Assembly: GCA_013288075.1 (NCBI GenBank)
Contig: JABDCQ010000004.1
Span: 1-64,000, forward strand
From: Chlamydiota bacterium
Lineage (GTDB): Bacteria > Chlamydiota > Chlamydiia > Chlamydiales > Rhabdochlamydiaceae
Length of the DNA stretch: 64,000 nt
Reading direction: 5' to 3'
The position numbers were made by a program, and so were the translations under genes. The notes below the pieces were generated by a model. The model worked only from the letters and a program-made list of their open reading frames with translations, had not been told where the DNA came from and made no database searches. Of this stretch, positions 38,693 through 48,757 are shown piece by piece (the stretch's first letter is position 1; each line of letters starts with the position of its first letter).

Positions 38693-39993
38693 AATTCCAC
38701 GATAAAGGGTTTTACTCTGCCTTCCAAAGATCTAGGGATTTCAGCGACTAAAGCTACATCATCTTCCTCGTATTCAAGGCTAATGACTCGTCCATCGCGC
38801 ATAATTTCAGTGACTAAGGAATACTGGCTTTGAGGAATGCGCAAGGTAAGGGTTTTACGCATAAGCGAAACCTCATACATCATCGCTTCCATCAGCTGAT
38901 CAAACCCCGTTTGATGAAGAGCTGAAATCTGAATGGTTTTAGGGTATTTGACCCGCAGTTTCATGAGGATTAGCGAATTTTGACACTGATCGATTTTATT
39001 AAGCACGGTAATGATGGGGCGATTAAGCGCATTTAGCTCTTTAAGAACATTCATCGTTTCTTCTGCTTGCTGCTCAGCCATTGGAGAGCTTGCATCAATT
39101 AAGTGGATTAAAACATCGGTATGGATCACCTCTTCAAGGGTGCTTTTAAAAGCAGCTACTAGCATATGAGGAATTTTGCGGATGAATCCTACAGTATCTA
39201 CAAGCAAAATCTCTTGCTTGCTTGGCATCGCGTATTTTCTTGTCGTCGTATCAAGCGTTGCAAAAAGTTTATCTTCAACAAGAACATCGGCATGAGTAAG
39301 CGCCTTTAAAAGGGTAGATTTACCAGCATTCGTGTAGCCAACAATTGCAAAAGTCGGGATTTCAGAGCGAAGCCTTGCACTTCTTTGGGTTTCTCTTTTT
39401 GAGGTAACATCCTCAATCTCTTTTTTAAGCTGATCGATCCTTTTTTTGAGTAAGCGTCTATCAATCTCAATTTGCTTCTCCCCTTCGCCTTTAAGGTGCG
39501 CGCCGCCCCCTGCGCTTTGACGAGAAAGGTGCGTCCAAAGTCTTTTAAGGCGAGGAAGCTGGTATCTGACCTTAGCAAGCTCAATCTGGAGTTTAGCTTC
39601 TCTTGTTTGGGCCCTTTGCGCAAAAACCTCTATAATAAGCTCTGTTCTATCAATCACAGGCTTTTTAAAAAATTCTTCGAGATTTCTTTGTTGATGAGGA
39701 CTTATTTCATCATCAAAAATAATTAGCTCAGGTTTTAAATCGTGTGTCATCTGCAAAAGTTCATCAAGCTTACCGCTGCCAAGGAACATTCCCACGTCAA
39801 TCTTTTTAAGAGGGCAAGGCACCTTCGCCACAACCTCAAGGCCATAAGTGTCACAGAGGCGCCCAAGCTCCTTTAAATACTCTTCGCAAAAAGGTTTATC
39901 TTTACCCGATTCATAGGCGGCAATTAAAAGAGCTGTTTTTAAGTTTTTAATATCTGTGTATTCGATGTATTTCTGGATCTGTTTTTCTTTCAT
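38689..39993 (-). CDS. hflX: GTPase HflX
   Basis: GYTNAGKSTLL, DTVGFIRKIPH, SAGGGAHLKGEGEKQIEIDRR. Confidence 0.95.
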   Translation of the reverse strand: MKEKQIQKYIEYTDIKNLKTALLIAAYESGKDKPFCEEYLKELGRLCDTYGLEVVAKVPCPLKKIDVGMFLGSGKLDELLQMTHDLKPELIIFDDEISPHQQRNLEEFFKKPVIDRTELIIEVFAQRAQTREAKLQIELAKVRYQLPRLKRLWTHLSRQSAGGGAHLKGEGEKQIEIDRRLLKKRIDQLKKEIEDVTSKRETQRSARLRSEIPTFAIVGYTNAGKSTLLKALTHADVLVEDKLFATLDTTTRKYAMPSKQEILLVDTVGFIRKIPHMLVAAFKSTLEEVIHTDVLIHLIDASSPMAEQQAEETMNVLKELNALNRPIITVLNKIDQCQNSLILMKLRVKYPKTIQISALHQTGFDQLMEAMMYEVSLMRKTLTLRIPQSQYSLVTEIMRDGRVISLEYEEDDVALVAEIPRSLEGRVKPFIVEL

Positions 39994-40748
39994 ATTTTTA
40001 TAGGAATTTGAAGCCCGTCAAAGCTAAGTTTTATATCGCTTGGCAATAAAGCATTTGTTTTTTCATAATCAAGTTCGTGAGCAATATGGGTAAAGTACGT
40101 TTTTTTTGCACCTAGTTTTCTTGAAAAAGTAGTCGCTTCTTCTATCCCAAAATGCACATGGGTAGGATCTGTTCGCACAGCAGAAATCACTAAGGTATTT
40201 ACTCCCATTAAAGGAGCCATCACCTCTTCTTCAGTGTAATCTCTAATGTCTGAAATGTAAGCCAAGTCACCTATTTTATAACCGTTGACTTTCATCCCGG
40301 CTTGGAAATAGCTAACATAGGCAACTTCAATCCCTTCAAAGACAGTTTTGCCAAAATCATTTTCAAGCACCTGAAATTCAAAGATGTGCATTAAGTAATG
40401 ATAGCGAAAAGAGAGTTCTTCAAAGGATTCTTTAGAAACAAGACACGGAATTTTCTTTTTCTTCTGAAGAAAATAGAGAGCTCTTAAATCATCGAGTCCT
40501 CCAATATGATCAACATGGCAATGCGTAAGAAGAACGCCTCTTAAATTCTCTATCTTAAATTTAAGTGCCTGTTGCCTAAAGTCTGGACCTGCATCAATTA
40601 AGTAAGAGCCCAGGCTCGCTCTGATTAACCCTGAAGGGCGCAGTCTTTTATTAAAAGAAGAGACAGAGGTGCAAACACTGCAGGTGCACCCAATTACAGG
40701 TACCCCCATTGATCCGCCGCTACCTAAAAAAAGAAAATTTGCTTCCAT
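39990..40748 (-). CDS. MBL-fold metal-dependent hydrolase (PhnP-like)
   Basis: GSGGSMGVPVIGCTCSVC, THCHVDHIGG. Confidence 0.9.
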   Translation of the reverse strand: MEANFLFLGSGGSMGVPVIGCTCSVCTSVSSFNKRLRPSGLIRASLGSYLIDAGPDFRQQALKFKIENLRGVLLTHCHVDHIGGLDDLRALYFLQKKKKIPCLVSKESFEELSFRYHYLMHIFEFQVLENDFGKTVFEGIEVAYVSYFQAGMKVNGYKIGDLAYISDIRDYTEEEVMAPLMGVNTLVISAVRTDPTHVHFGIEEATTFSRKLGAKKTYFTHIAHELDYEKTNALLPSDIKLSFDGLQIPIKI

Positions 40749-40752
40749 ATCC

Positions 40753-41670
40753 TTATTTTAACGCATTAGAAATAAAAAGTTCAGCAAAAAGGGCATGATA
40801 CAAAAGTCCGCGCGAGCCAAATGCTGTAATAGCCCACGTTTTATCGTCCATTTTTTCCATTAAAGGAAAATAATCTTTAGGATGGGTCACTCTAAAAGCG
40901 GCCGTGCATTCTAGAACTTCTGGGAAAGCTTCACCTGGAAGAAGCTGGGCAAATTTGCCTTTCAAGTCCTTAAGAGCCGCCTCTACATCAGGGGTTTCAT
41001 CAAGAAGAGGCCCTCTTTCATAGGTCGCGCCTAGAAAGAATTCCCCCTCTTTTTCTCCTTTTGCCACATATCCCTTGCCCACAATATTTTTTCCGGGAAG
41101 CTTGCCTTTGCAAACGAGTGCCTGCCCCTTAACCTTTTTTAAAGGAAGCTCTTTAGAAAGAGCTAAAGAACCTGCTCCTGCAGCAATTAACACAAGATCA
41201 AATCCTTGAGGCAGCTCCTGAATATCTTCTATAAGAAGCTTCACCCCTAAATCTTGACAAGCAAGATAAAGCCCTTCTAAATAACGCTTTGAAAAAACAG
41301 AAACGCCCGATTTAATAAAAAACCTTCCCGCTCCTAAAAGCTCTACATCAGAATAGCTAGAAAGATTTTGAGCCGCCTCTTCATCGAACGCAACTCTTAT
41401 AAGACCATCAGCATTAAAGGTAGGTGCGCCTAGCCTTTCTTCTGCAACCTTTAAAAGCCTGAGGGTTGCTTGCATCCCCTCTTCAGCCATCTTGCTCTTC
41501 CGAGACTGTTCTCCAGGATAGGGATGCATAAGACCAATCGCAATTCCAGACGCCCCGCCACCTACCCCTTTCTTATCAAAAAGAGTCACATCAAATTGTC
41601 CCGTTTTTAAAAGCTGATAAGCCAGGGCAAGCCCCACAAACCCAGCTCCAATAATCGCCACCTTTTTCAT
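40753..41670 (-). CDS. FAD-dependent oxidoreductase (DAO family)
   Basis: VAIIGAGFVGLALAYQL, GASGIAIGLMHPY. Confidence 0.85.
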   Translation of the reverse strand: MKKVAIIGAGFVGLALAYQLLKTGQFDVTLFDKKGVGGGASGIAIGLMHPYPGEQSRKSKMAEEGMQATLRLLKVAEERLGAPTFNADGLIRVAFDEEAAQNLSSYSDVELLGAGRFFIKSGVSVFSKRYLEGLYLACQDLGVKLLIEDIQELPQGFDLVLIAAGAGSLALSKELPLKKVKGQALVCKGKLPGKNIVGKGYVAKGEKEGEFFLGATYERGPLLDETPDVEAALKDLKGKFAQLLPGEAFPEVLECTAAFRVTHPKDYFPLMEKMDDKTWAITAFGSRGLLYHALFAELFISNALK

Positions 41671-41725
41671 CCCAGTAGCTTAACACATCCCCCCATAAAT
41701 AACGTTGCAAAAAAAAGAATACACA

Positions 41726-41888
41726 AGAGGGTTTTCTCTCTCTCTTTTTCTTCCTCTGTGGTTTCTTGTCTCTGTGGTTAATCTTTAGCTAACACTTGAG
41801 CGCACAAAGACTTGCATTTTTTAAACCACAGAGGGAAGAAACCACAGAGGAAGAAAAGAGAGAGAGAGAGAATAAAAAAAATTCTCCC
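41726..41888. repeat. Long palindrome, CCTCTGTGG family, copy 5 (mismatched arms)
   Basis: left ...tttcttgtctctgtggttaa; right ttaaaccacagagggaagaaaccacagagga. Confidence 0.9.
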
Positions 41889-41893
41889 TGTTT

Positions 41894-43054
41894 TTAGCGG
41901 GGTTTGTAGAGGTATTTGGGACGGATAATGGGGGTGCCTTTGCCTTCTCTGGCTTCTGTTCTTTCGTAAACGATTTGGATGGAGATGCCTACACACCGGG
42001 CAAGGCCAAAAAGCACAGTAAAATACTGCGGATAGTCAAAGCCAGCAGCTGCCAAAACAGTGCCTGAAACTGCATCAATATTGGGGTGGGGGTCTGCCAC
42101 TTTCAAATTTTCTGCAAGCACTTTAGAGCCAGCAGAACGTAAAAGAGAGGCCATTTTTACAAGAGGGTGATGCGGAAAGTGTTTTTGGGCATATCCATAA
42201 AAAACAGTTGCCCGCGGATCTTCTACTCTTAACACCGCATGACCAAAGCCAAAAACAAGCTCTTTAGAGGCTAGCTTATGCCGAATAAGCGCTTCCATCT
42301 CTTCTTCCGAAGCATCGGGCCCAAGCTGAGAGAGCACTTTTCTTACAAATTCTAAGCAATCTTGATTAGCCTTTCCATGGCGAGGCCCTGCAAGGGCGCA
42401 CATCGCAGAACAGATCGAGCCGTACATATCTTCTAGTCCAGAGGCTACCGTTTTGCCAACAAACGTAGAGAGATTTCCTCCTCCATGATCGTAGTGTAAA
42501 ATATTAAAAAGCTTAAAGACAGGGGTGAGCTCTTGTTTATTCTTATGGGGAACATTAAGCATCTCTACAAAGCTTTCCATGTAACCTAAATCTAAGTTAG
42601 GTTCTTTGGTTTCTCCCCAGCCCGCATGATAGTTAATCACAGCAGCAACCAAGTGAGGAATCTTTGCAATTAAGTTAATGCAATCCTTTTTATAATCCCC
42701 TTGTCCATCAAGCATTCCCAAAATAAGAAGCGCTGCAGAAAACAGCTTCATCGGATGCCCCTTTTTAGGAAGAGAGTAAATATGCTCAATGACAGAAGGA
42801 GGGCAGACAGACTTTTCTTTTAACTCTTTATAAAAAGAAGCCACTTCACTAGGAGTTCCCTCTTTTCCGAAGTAGAGCAAATAGATCACTTCTTGAGGTT
42901 CTTTAACAGATAGCTCTGCTACTGGTCTTCCTACATAAAAAAGCCCTTTTTCAGGATCGACATAAGAGGTTGTGCAATATCCTACAGGGACGCCTCTTAA
43001 GCCCGTTTCTAACTGATCTTTGGTAATTTGGAATAATATGTCTGGCTGTGTCAT
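41894..43054 (-). CDS. gltA: Citrate synthase
   Basis: GPRHGKANQDCLEF, FGFGHAVLRVEDPRA. Confidence 0.88.
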   Translation of the reverse strand: MTQPDILFQITKDQLETGLRGVPVGYCTTSYVDPEKGLFYVGRPVAELSVKEPQEVIYLLYFGKEGTPSEVASFYKELKEKSVCPPSVIEHIYSLPKKGHPMKLFSAALLILGMLDGQGDYKKDCINLIAKIPHLVAAVINYHAGWGETKEPNLDLGYMESFVEMLNVPHKNKQELTPVFKLFNILHYDHGGGNLSTFVGKTVASGLEDMYGSICSAMCALAGPRHGKANQDCLEFVRKVLSQLGPDASEEEMEALIRHKLASKELVFGFGHAVLRVEDPRATVFYGYAQKHFPHHPLVKMASLLRSAGSKVLAENLKVADPHPNIDAVSGTVLAAAGFDYPQYFTVLFGLARCVGISIQIVYERTEAREGKGTPIIRPKYLYKPR

Positions 43055-44049
43055 GAGATAATCCCTAATTGTTTAACCAATTCGCGCTCCTCTTGAAGCT
43101 CTTTTTCTGTAATAGCTATTTTTTCTTTCATAAAAGGAGTTATCTCTAAATCTTTTACAATTTCAATGACCCCATTGCCTTTAGATCTGCAGGGGAAAGA
43201 AAAAATTAAATCTTCATCAATTCCATAAGGGTTGCCTTTTCCATAAAGAGCAACTGAAAATGATTCGTTATCTTCAGTGGGCTGTATGAGAGCTTTCATC
43301 GCATCAATAGCAGCTGATGCTGCAGAGGCCGCAGAGGACTTTCCTCTTAACGCAATCACCTCAGCCCCTCTTTTTTGGACTTTAGAAATAAACTCTGTCT
43401 CTAGCCACGTTTTATCAGGAATAACGCTCAAGGCTTTTTTATCTTGAATGCTTGCATGAGTGAAATCAGGAAATTGGGTAGAGGAGTGGTTTCCCCAGAT
43501 AGTGACATTTTTTACAGAAGAAACAGGCACTTTTGCTTTTTGCGCTAAAAAAGATGTGGCGCGGTTTTGATCAAGGCGCGTCATGGCAAAAAATTGCTTT
43601 TGAGGAATATCTTTAGCGTGATGCATGGCTATATAGCAGTTCGTATTACAGGGATTACCCACAACAAGGGTGATCACATCTTTAGCAGCCTTTGTATTTA
43701 AGGCTTTACCCTGCTCAATGAAAATCTTGCCATTTTCTGCTAGCAAATCTTTGCGCTCCATTCCGGGGCCTCTTGGCTTTGCCCCAATAAAAAAAGCAAG
43801 ATTTACCCCTTCAAAGACCACGTAAGGATCGCTGCCCATTTTAATTTCCTCTAATAGAGGAAAAGCGCAATCCTGAAGCTCCATTACAACCCCTTCAAGA
43901 CCTTTCATCGCTTCAGGAATTTCTAAAATATGTAAAGCGATAGGCTGATCATTTCCTAGTAATTCCCCCGCTGCAATACGAAACAAAATGCTATAAGCAA
44001 TTTGTCCAGCGCCGCCTGTTACAGCTATTCTTTTTATTGGTTTTGTCAT
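43051..44049 (-). CDS. mdh: Malate dehydrogenase
   Basis: VTGGAGQIAYSILFRIAAG, MTRLDQNRA, IWGNHSSTQFPDF. Confidence 0.94.
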   Translation of the reverse strand: MTKPIKRIAVTGGAGQIAYSILFRIAAGELLGNDQPIALHILEIPEAMKGLEGVVMELQDCAFPLLEEIKMGSDPYVVFEGVNLAFFIGAKPRGPGMERKDLLAENGKIFIEQGKALNTKAAKDVITLVVGNPCNTNCYIAMHHAKDIPQKQFFAMTRLDQNRATSFLAQKAKVPVSSVKNVTIWGNHSSTQFPDFTHASIQDKKALSVIPDKTWLETEFISKVQKRGAEVIALRGKSSAASAASAAIDAMKALIQPTEDNESFSVALYGKGNPYGIDEDLIFSFPCRSKGNGVIEIVKDLEITPFMKEKIAITEKELQEERELVKQLGIIS

Positions 44050-44136
44050 AGATATCCCTCAAGGGCTCTTAAAAGCCCTAAATCAGGATACTAATCGGCG
44101 TCCAAGTTAATGGCAATACTTTGTAAAAAAAAAATT

Positions 44137-44393
44137 AAGAGAAGAATTAAACAAAGAGGAATAAATCTCCCTTTCTTTCTCTTCCTCTGTGGTTTCTTCC
44201 CTCCCTCACGTGCCCGTGTGCGTGCCCGTGCCCGTGCCCGATTTGACGTTGTTTGTTTTCTTGCGCTTGCCTATCAATAACATCAACTCGGGCACGGGCA
44301 CGGGCACGCACACGGGCACGTGAGGGAGGGAAGAAACCAAGAGGAAGAGGGAGAGAGAGAGAGATTTATTCCTCTTTGTTTAATTCTTCTCTT
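44137..44393. repeat. Long palindrome, CCTCTGTGG family, copy 6 (GC-rich subtype)
   Basis: 24-nt outer arm aagagaagaattaaacaaagagga exact RC at 44370-44393; loop 44242-44287 is the exact RC of 18717-18762. Confidence 0.95.
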
Positions 44394-44404
44394 TGTAAAA
44401 AAAT

Positions 44405-45235
44405 CTAGAAGAGCTTCACACCCGCCATGCCAACTTGTTTAAAGGGGTTGCCTGTATAGGTTTCGAAGACATTCAAACCCTCTTTGCTTAAGCACCCAAC
44501 AGTTGCAGCATATATGCCTTCATATTCGCTACAACGCGTAAGAGTCGACGAACCCGTATAAGAGGAACCGCTACGACGATGGATTTGAAAAAAAATACCA
44601 GTGACAGCCTGGAGCGCACTTGGTGGTTCATAACCTAGCGAGTTTACAACCTTTTTTTGGTTCCAATGAGACGCATTTCTAGTTCCTGGAAGAACATCAT
44701 TAGTCATTGCTATCCAGTCGAATGCTTCTTCAGAGATCTCATCCATTTTAGATCGTAAAGCTTCTGAGCACATAAAGTGACAATTAAGACCGTGAAAGTG
44801 CTTGTTAAGGCGATCGAAATTAGTCAAATTAGCGGCTTGTATTAATGGAGCGTCATCAACAATAGCTCTAATCTTTCTAATCGCTCGGAACACTGTATGC
44901 GTCTCTGCTGCTGTTTTCCCCTCATTAATAGGGCAAGGAGCGTTAAGAAAATCGAGAAGCTTTTGCGGCTTAGAAGGAAGTCTTGCTTCATAGGCTTTTA
45001 CATCAATCCAATCCACTGAAGAAAGCTCATCAGAAGTCGCATTAGAAAAAAAGTTTACAAGATTATGCGCCTCGTCACAAGATGTAGCCACCTCGTTAAC
45101 GCGCTCTTCTTTGGAAGATGGGTCTGTAGAGTTTTCTTCAGAAGATGAGTTTGTAGAGTTTATGCATGAAGACAGCATTTGCATTGCCATTAACATTGAA
45201 ACGTTTGGAGATGGTGATGAAACAGATGATGACAT
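44405..45235 (-). CDS. hypothetical protein
   Basis: ORF 276 aa with Ser-rich N-terminus. Confidence 0.6.
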   Translation of the reverse strand: MSSSVSSPSPNVSMLMAMQMLSSCINSTNSSSEENSTDPSSKEERVNEVATSCDEAHNLVNFFSNATSDELSSVDWIDVKAYEARLPSKPQKLLDFLNAPCPINEGKTAAETHTVFRAIRKIRAIVDDAPLIQAANLTNFDRLNKHFHGLNCHFMCSEALRSKMDEISEEAFDWIAMTNDVLPGTRNASHWNQKKVVNSLGYEPPSALQAVTGIFFQIHRRSGSSYTGSSTLTRCSEYEGIYAATVGCLSKEGLNVFETYTGNPFKQVGMAGVKLF

Positions 45236-45378
45236 AAATTACCTTTGGTTTTTTTTAGAAAAGCAATTGTAATCAATCAAAACAAATAAACAAAGTAAAA
45301 GAAAAAAAACATACCCAAGAAACTTCAAAAGTTGTCATGATTTTGGCTAAGGTTTTAAGGGGTTGGTGGCAAGGGAAT

Positions 45379-45465
45379 GATATAAATGATACAATGATAA
45401 TAATGATATTTTTTGTTTTTTCTTCATCATTCATATCATTATATCATTTATATCGTTCTTTTTGT
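45379..45465. repeat. AT-rich inverted repeat containing the 46-nt repeat shared with 15675-15720
   Basis: gatataaatgatacaatgataataatgat (45379-45407) vs atcattcatatcattatatcatttatatc (45426-45454). Confidence 0.85.
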
Positions 45466-45536
45466 TTCTCAGCTTCCTGGTTAGACCTTTGTAATTCTTC
45501 TCTTCTCTTTTTGATGTATTATGCTATATGTGAAGC

Positions 45537-46178
45537 ATGAATAGAAAAGAAAAAGTCTTATCTTTTTGGGATAAACTAAAGCCTACGCTTGAGTCGATGA
45601 TCCTTAAGCCCGATGCGGATGTGATGGATAGGCTTGAGAAAAAAGAGCTTCTTACCTATTTGCCAAGCGTTAAAGGCAAAGATGTGCTTGAGCTCGGAGC
45701 TGGTATTGGGCGCTACACTAGCCACTTTGCTCTTAAGGCTAATCATGTGACAACAAGCGATATCGTCCCTAAGTTTATTGAAAAAAGCAAAGAACACAAT
45801 GCGGCATTCTCAAATATTTCCTATATCGCAGAAGATGCAATGAAATTAGAATTTTCCAAAGAAAAATTTGACTTCATCTTTATTAATTGGCTATTCATGT
45901 TTTTAGAAGATGACGAAGTAGAACACTTAACAAATAAATTTTTAGACTGGCTAAAACCTGATGGCATTATTTTCTTTAGAGAATCGTGTAATGTGCCAGA
46001 AAGACGAAGAACCGATCATTATTATGCCAATTACCGCAACTTTCACTTCTACACACGCACTTTTTCTAAAAAATTTACCCTACTTAAACATGACAACATC
46101 AAAAATTCAGAAATCCACTTCTCCGACCCCTTTCAGTGCTTTTGGCTTTTTCAAAAGGCAGCTTCTGTGATACAATAG
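45537..46178 (+). CDS. SAM-dependent methyltransferase
   Basis: VLELGAGIGRYTSHFA, phosphoethanolamine/class I MTase-like. Confidence 0.88.
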   Translation: MNRKEKVLSFWDKLKPTLESMILKPDADVMDRLEKKELLTYLPSVKGKDVLELGAGIGRYTSHFALKANHVTTSDIVPKFIEKSKEHNAAFSNISYIAEDAMKLEFSKEKFDFIFINWLFMFLEDDEVEHLTNKFLDWLKPDGIIFFRESCNVPERRRTDHYYANYRNFHFYTRTFSKKFTLLKHDNIKNSEIHFSDPFQCFWLFQKAASVIQ

Positions 46179-46207
46179 AACCTAAACAAAAAAAAATTTG
46201 AAGGGTT

Positions 46208-47155
46208 ATGAACGTATTATTTGTCGTATTAATGTATGCAGTCTGGTCTAGCATCTTTTCTCTTGGGAAAATGACTCTCGCTTACGCCCCCCCTGTTTTC
46301 TTAACTGCGTTCAGAATGACCCTTGCAGGTGTTATTCTTTGCTTATTCTACGCATTTCTTAAGCGCTCTTCCTTTAAATTCGAAAAAAAGCATTGGATTT
46401 CCCTCGCTCTTCTTGGGTTCCTAAGCATTTACCTAACAAATATTTTAGAGTTTTGGGGCCTGCAATACCTATCGGCTGCAAAAACTTGCTTTATTTATAG
46501 CCTCTCCCCTTTCTTTGCCGCCCTTTTTTCTTACCTCCACTTTAAAGAAAAAATGAATACGCGCAAATGGATTGGCCTCTCTATTGGTTTTGTAGGCGTT
46601 GTTCCTGTGCTTCTTAACCAAACGGGCTCAGAAGAGCTTTTTCAAGTCACAAGTTTTCTTTCGCTTCCCACCCTTGCCATTATGGGAGCTGCCCTATGCT
46701 CTATCTACGGATGGATTCTTTTACGCGTTGTTGTAAAAGATAGCTTTGTTCCGCCGGCTCTTGCTAATGGCTTAAGTATGCTCATTGGGGGAATTCTTGC
46801 TTTTATTCATTCCTTCTTCGTCGATTCCTGGACACCTGTTCCTATCGCAGAAGGGCATGTAAGCAGTTTCATGCAAGGCACCCTTCTAATGACACTTATC
46901 TCTAATATTCTCTGCTATAACCTCTACGGGATGTTCTTAAAGCGCTTTACAGCTACGTTTCTTTCCTTTGTAGGCCTCTTAAGCCCTATATTTGCTTCCA
47001 TCACCAGCTGGATCATTTTAGGAGAATCTCCTTCTTGGGTCATCTTTGCCTCTACAGGAATTGTCTCTATCGGTCTTTTCATTGTTTACCAAGCCGAACT
47101 AAAGCTTGGCTATATCTTGAAAAAACAAAAGCCTGAAGAAATTAAAACCTCATAA
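46208..47155 (+). CDS. EamA/DMT family transporter
   Basis: 10-TM EamA pattern. Confidence 0.9.
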   Translation: MNVLFVVLMYAVWSSIFSLGKMTLAYAPPVFLTAFRMTLAGVILCLFYAFLKRSSFKFEKKHWISLALLGFLSIYLTNILEFWGLQYLSAAKTCFIYSLSPFFAALFSYLHFKEKMNTRKWIGLSIGFVGVVPVLLNQTGSEELFQVTSFLSLPTLAIMGAALCSIYGWILLRVVVKDSFVPPALANGLSMLIGGILAFIHSFFVDSWTPVPIAEGHVSSFMQGTLLMTLISNILCYNLYGMFLKRFTATFLSFVGLLSPIFASITSWIILGESPSWVIFASTGIVSIGLFIVYQAELKLGYILKKQKPEEIKTS

Positions 47156-48389
47156 TAACTCTTGTCAGAAGAGCTTTATGATCTGAGCGCGCAGAGCGGA
47201 CAAATTTACTTCCATCATAGGTTGAAGGCTGCACTTTTGTAGTAATGCTATGCGCTGATCCCTTATACAAAAGAGCATAATCAAGAGTAAGAGGCTTAGA
47301 AGCTCTTTTATCCATAAAGCGTGTACACCAAGAGTCGCCACCCCATGTTTTTTCTAGGAGATTTGTCACATTTCTTATAAAACGATTGCTCCAAGAAGCA
47401 TTTTCAAATTCGTTATTTTGTCTAACTACTTTTTTATCTTTCTCTACATCTAAAGGTTCATCGCTCAAATTTAGATCGCCCAAAAAAAGAACAGCTTTAT
47501 CTTTTACAGCATTTATTTTTGTCATAATAAACTGCATCTGAGCTTCCCTTGCAGCAACTTCCTCTTCCTGAGGAAAGGCCGATTCTTCTGAATGTTGCAG
47601 ATGGGTTGAAAAAACACGCATAAAGGCTTTATCTTGTCCTTGGCTTTTTAAATCAAAAGAAAGAACGCCCTTCTCTGATTTACTTGCGCGCCCCGACATA
47701 CACTCTTTAGGGAACGGAGCAAATTCAATGCTCTCTTTAACAATTTCATATTTGCTTGCGATATAGAGCATCGAAGAAGGGCCAATGCCTCTTACTCCTG
47801 CAATAGGAATAATAAAGGGATATTTATGCCTAATTTTCTTACTTAAATAATCGGCGTCCACAATATCGGGCACCTCTGATAAACACACAACATCCTGATC
47901 TTCTTCTAGAATATCTTTAATAATGGGGTCTATTCTTTCAGAAGAAGAAGAAACTTGCCCATCGGTGATATTATAGCCCCCTTTCATCAAACAGACATTT
48001 TGTTGATAAGCTGTGCATTCCAGGCTTAAAGGTAATTGTTTCCCTTTTTGAGGATCTGCTTCCAAATAAATAAAAGGCTTATCTTGAACCAAACGAACAA
48101 GCGAGCGAAGCGCTACTCCTAAAGGAGCTGTGAAAGGAGCTAAAGGAGCATATAGAGCAATTCCTAAAATAAGAAAAAATTTCTTCGCCCAAATAACTAT
48201 TTTAGCATCGCCTTGAAAAAGATCCTCTGCTTTATAAAATGTATATGCATAGTCTCTGACATTGCAGATAGGATCGGTTAAATAAGAGGCCAATTTTAGC
48301 GTAGCTATTTTACAATAAGTCCCAAAGTCTTTGGTACTTACTGATGGCAAACAACTTGGGAAGGCTAAATTTAAAGAAAGACTGCTCAT
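47142..48389 (-). CDS. Endonuclease/exonuclease/phosphatase family protein with N-terminal hydrophobic hairpin
   Basis: CLSEVPDI, FSTHLQHS, LFLGDLNLSD, SDHKALL; FFLILGIALYAPLAPFTAPLGVAL. Confidence 0.82.
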   Translation of the reverse strand: MSSLSLNLAFPSCLPSVSTKDFGTYCKIATLKLASYLTDPICNVRDYAYTFYKAEDLFQGDAKIVIWAKKFFLILGIALYAPLAPFTAPLGVALRSLVRLVQDKPFIYLEADPQKGKQLPLSLECTAYQQNVCLMKGGYNITDGQVSSSSERIDPIIKDILEEDQDVVCLSEVPDIVDADYLSKKIRHKYPFIIPIAGVRGIGPSSMLYIASKYEIVKESIEFAPFPKECMSGRASKSEKGVLSFDLKSQGQDKAFMRVFSTHLQHSEESAFPQEEEVAAREAQMQFIMTKINAVKDKAVLFLGDLNLSDEPLDVEKDKKVVRQNNEFENASWSNRFIRNVTNLLEKTWGGDSWCTRFMDKRASKPLTLDYALLYKGSAHSITTKVQPSTYDGSKFVRSARSDHKALLTRVIMRF

Positions 48390-48492
48390 AAAAAACTCCT
48401 TTGATGGAGAAAGAATTATAAGCCATAGAGCGCATTATTTCCTAAAGCTAAAATTAGGAGTTTGGAGTGGCCTTGTTGCATAATCTTAGCGC

Positions 48493-48671
48493 AAGAATAA
48501 CATAGAGAGATAAATTTTCTCTCTCTCTTCCTCTGTGGTTTCAAGTCTTCTGTGGTTTTTCTTTTTGGCTATGCTTAGCCATCCAAAAGACTTGCATTTA
48601 AGATAAACCACAGAAGACTTGAAACCACAGAGGAAGAGAAGAGAGAGAAAAAAATTATTCCTCTTTGTTTC
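48493..48671. repeat. Long palindrome, CCTCTGTGG family, copy 7
   Basis: cctctgtggtttcaagtcttctgtggttt / aaaccacagaagacttgaaaccacagagg. Confidence 0.93.
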
Positions 48672-48688
48672 ACGGGGAGTTTTGGGGT

Positions 48689-48757
48689 AAAAAAGCTTGG
48701 CGACATTCTACTCTTCCGTACTCTTGAGTGTAGTGCTATCGGCAATGAGAGGCTTGA
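48689..48757 (-). repeat. 5S rRNA-derived segment at LRR gene 1 3' end
   Basis: 5 mismatches over 69 nt to 52606-52674 (5S 3' part). Confidence 0.93.
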
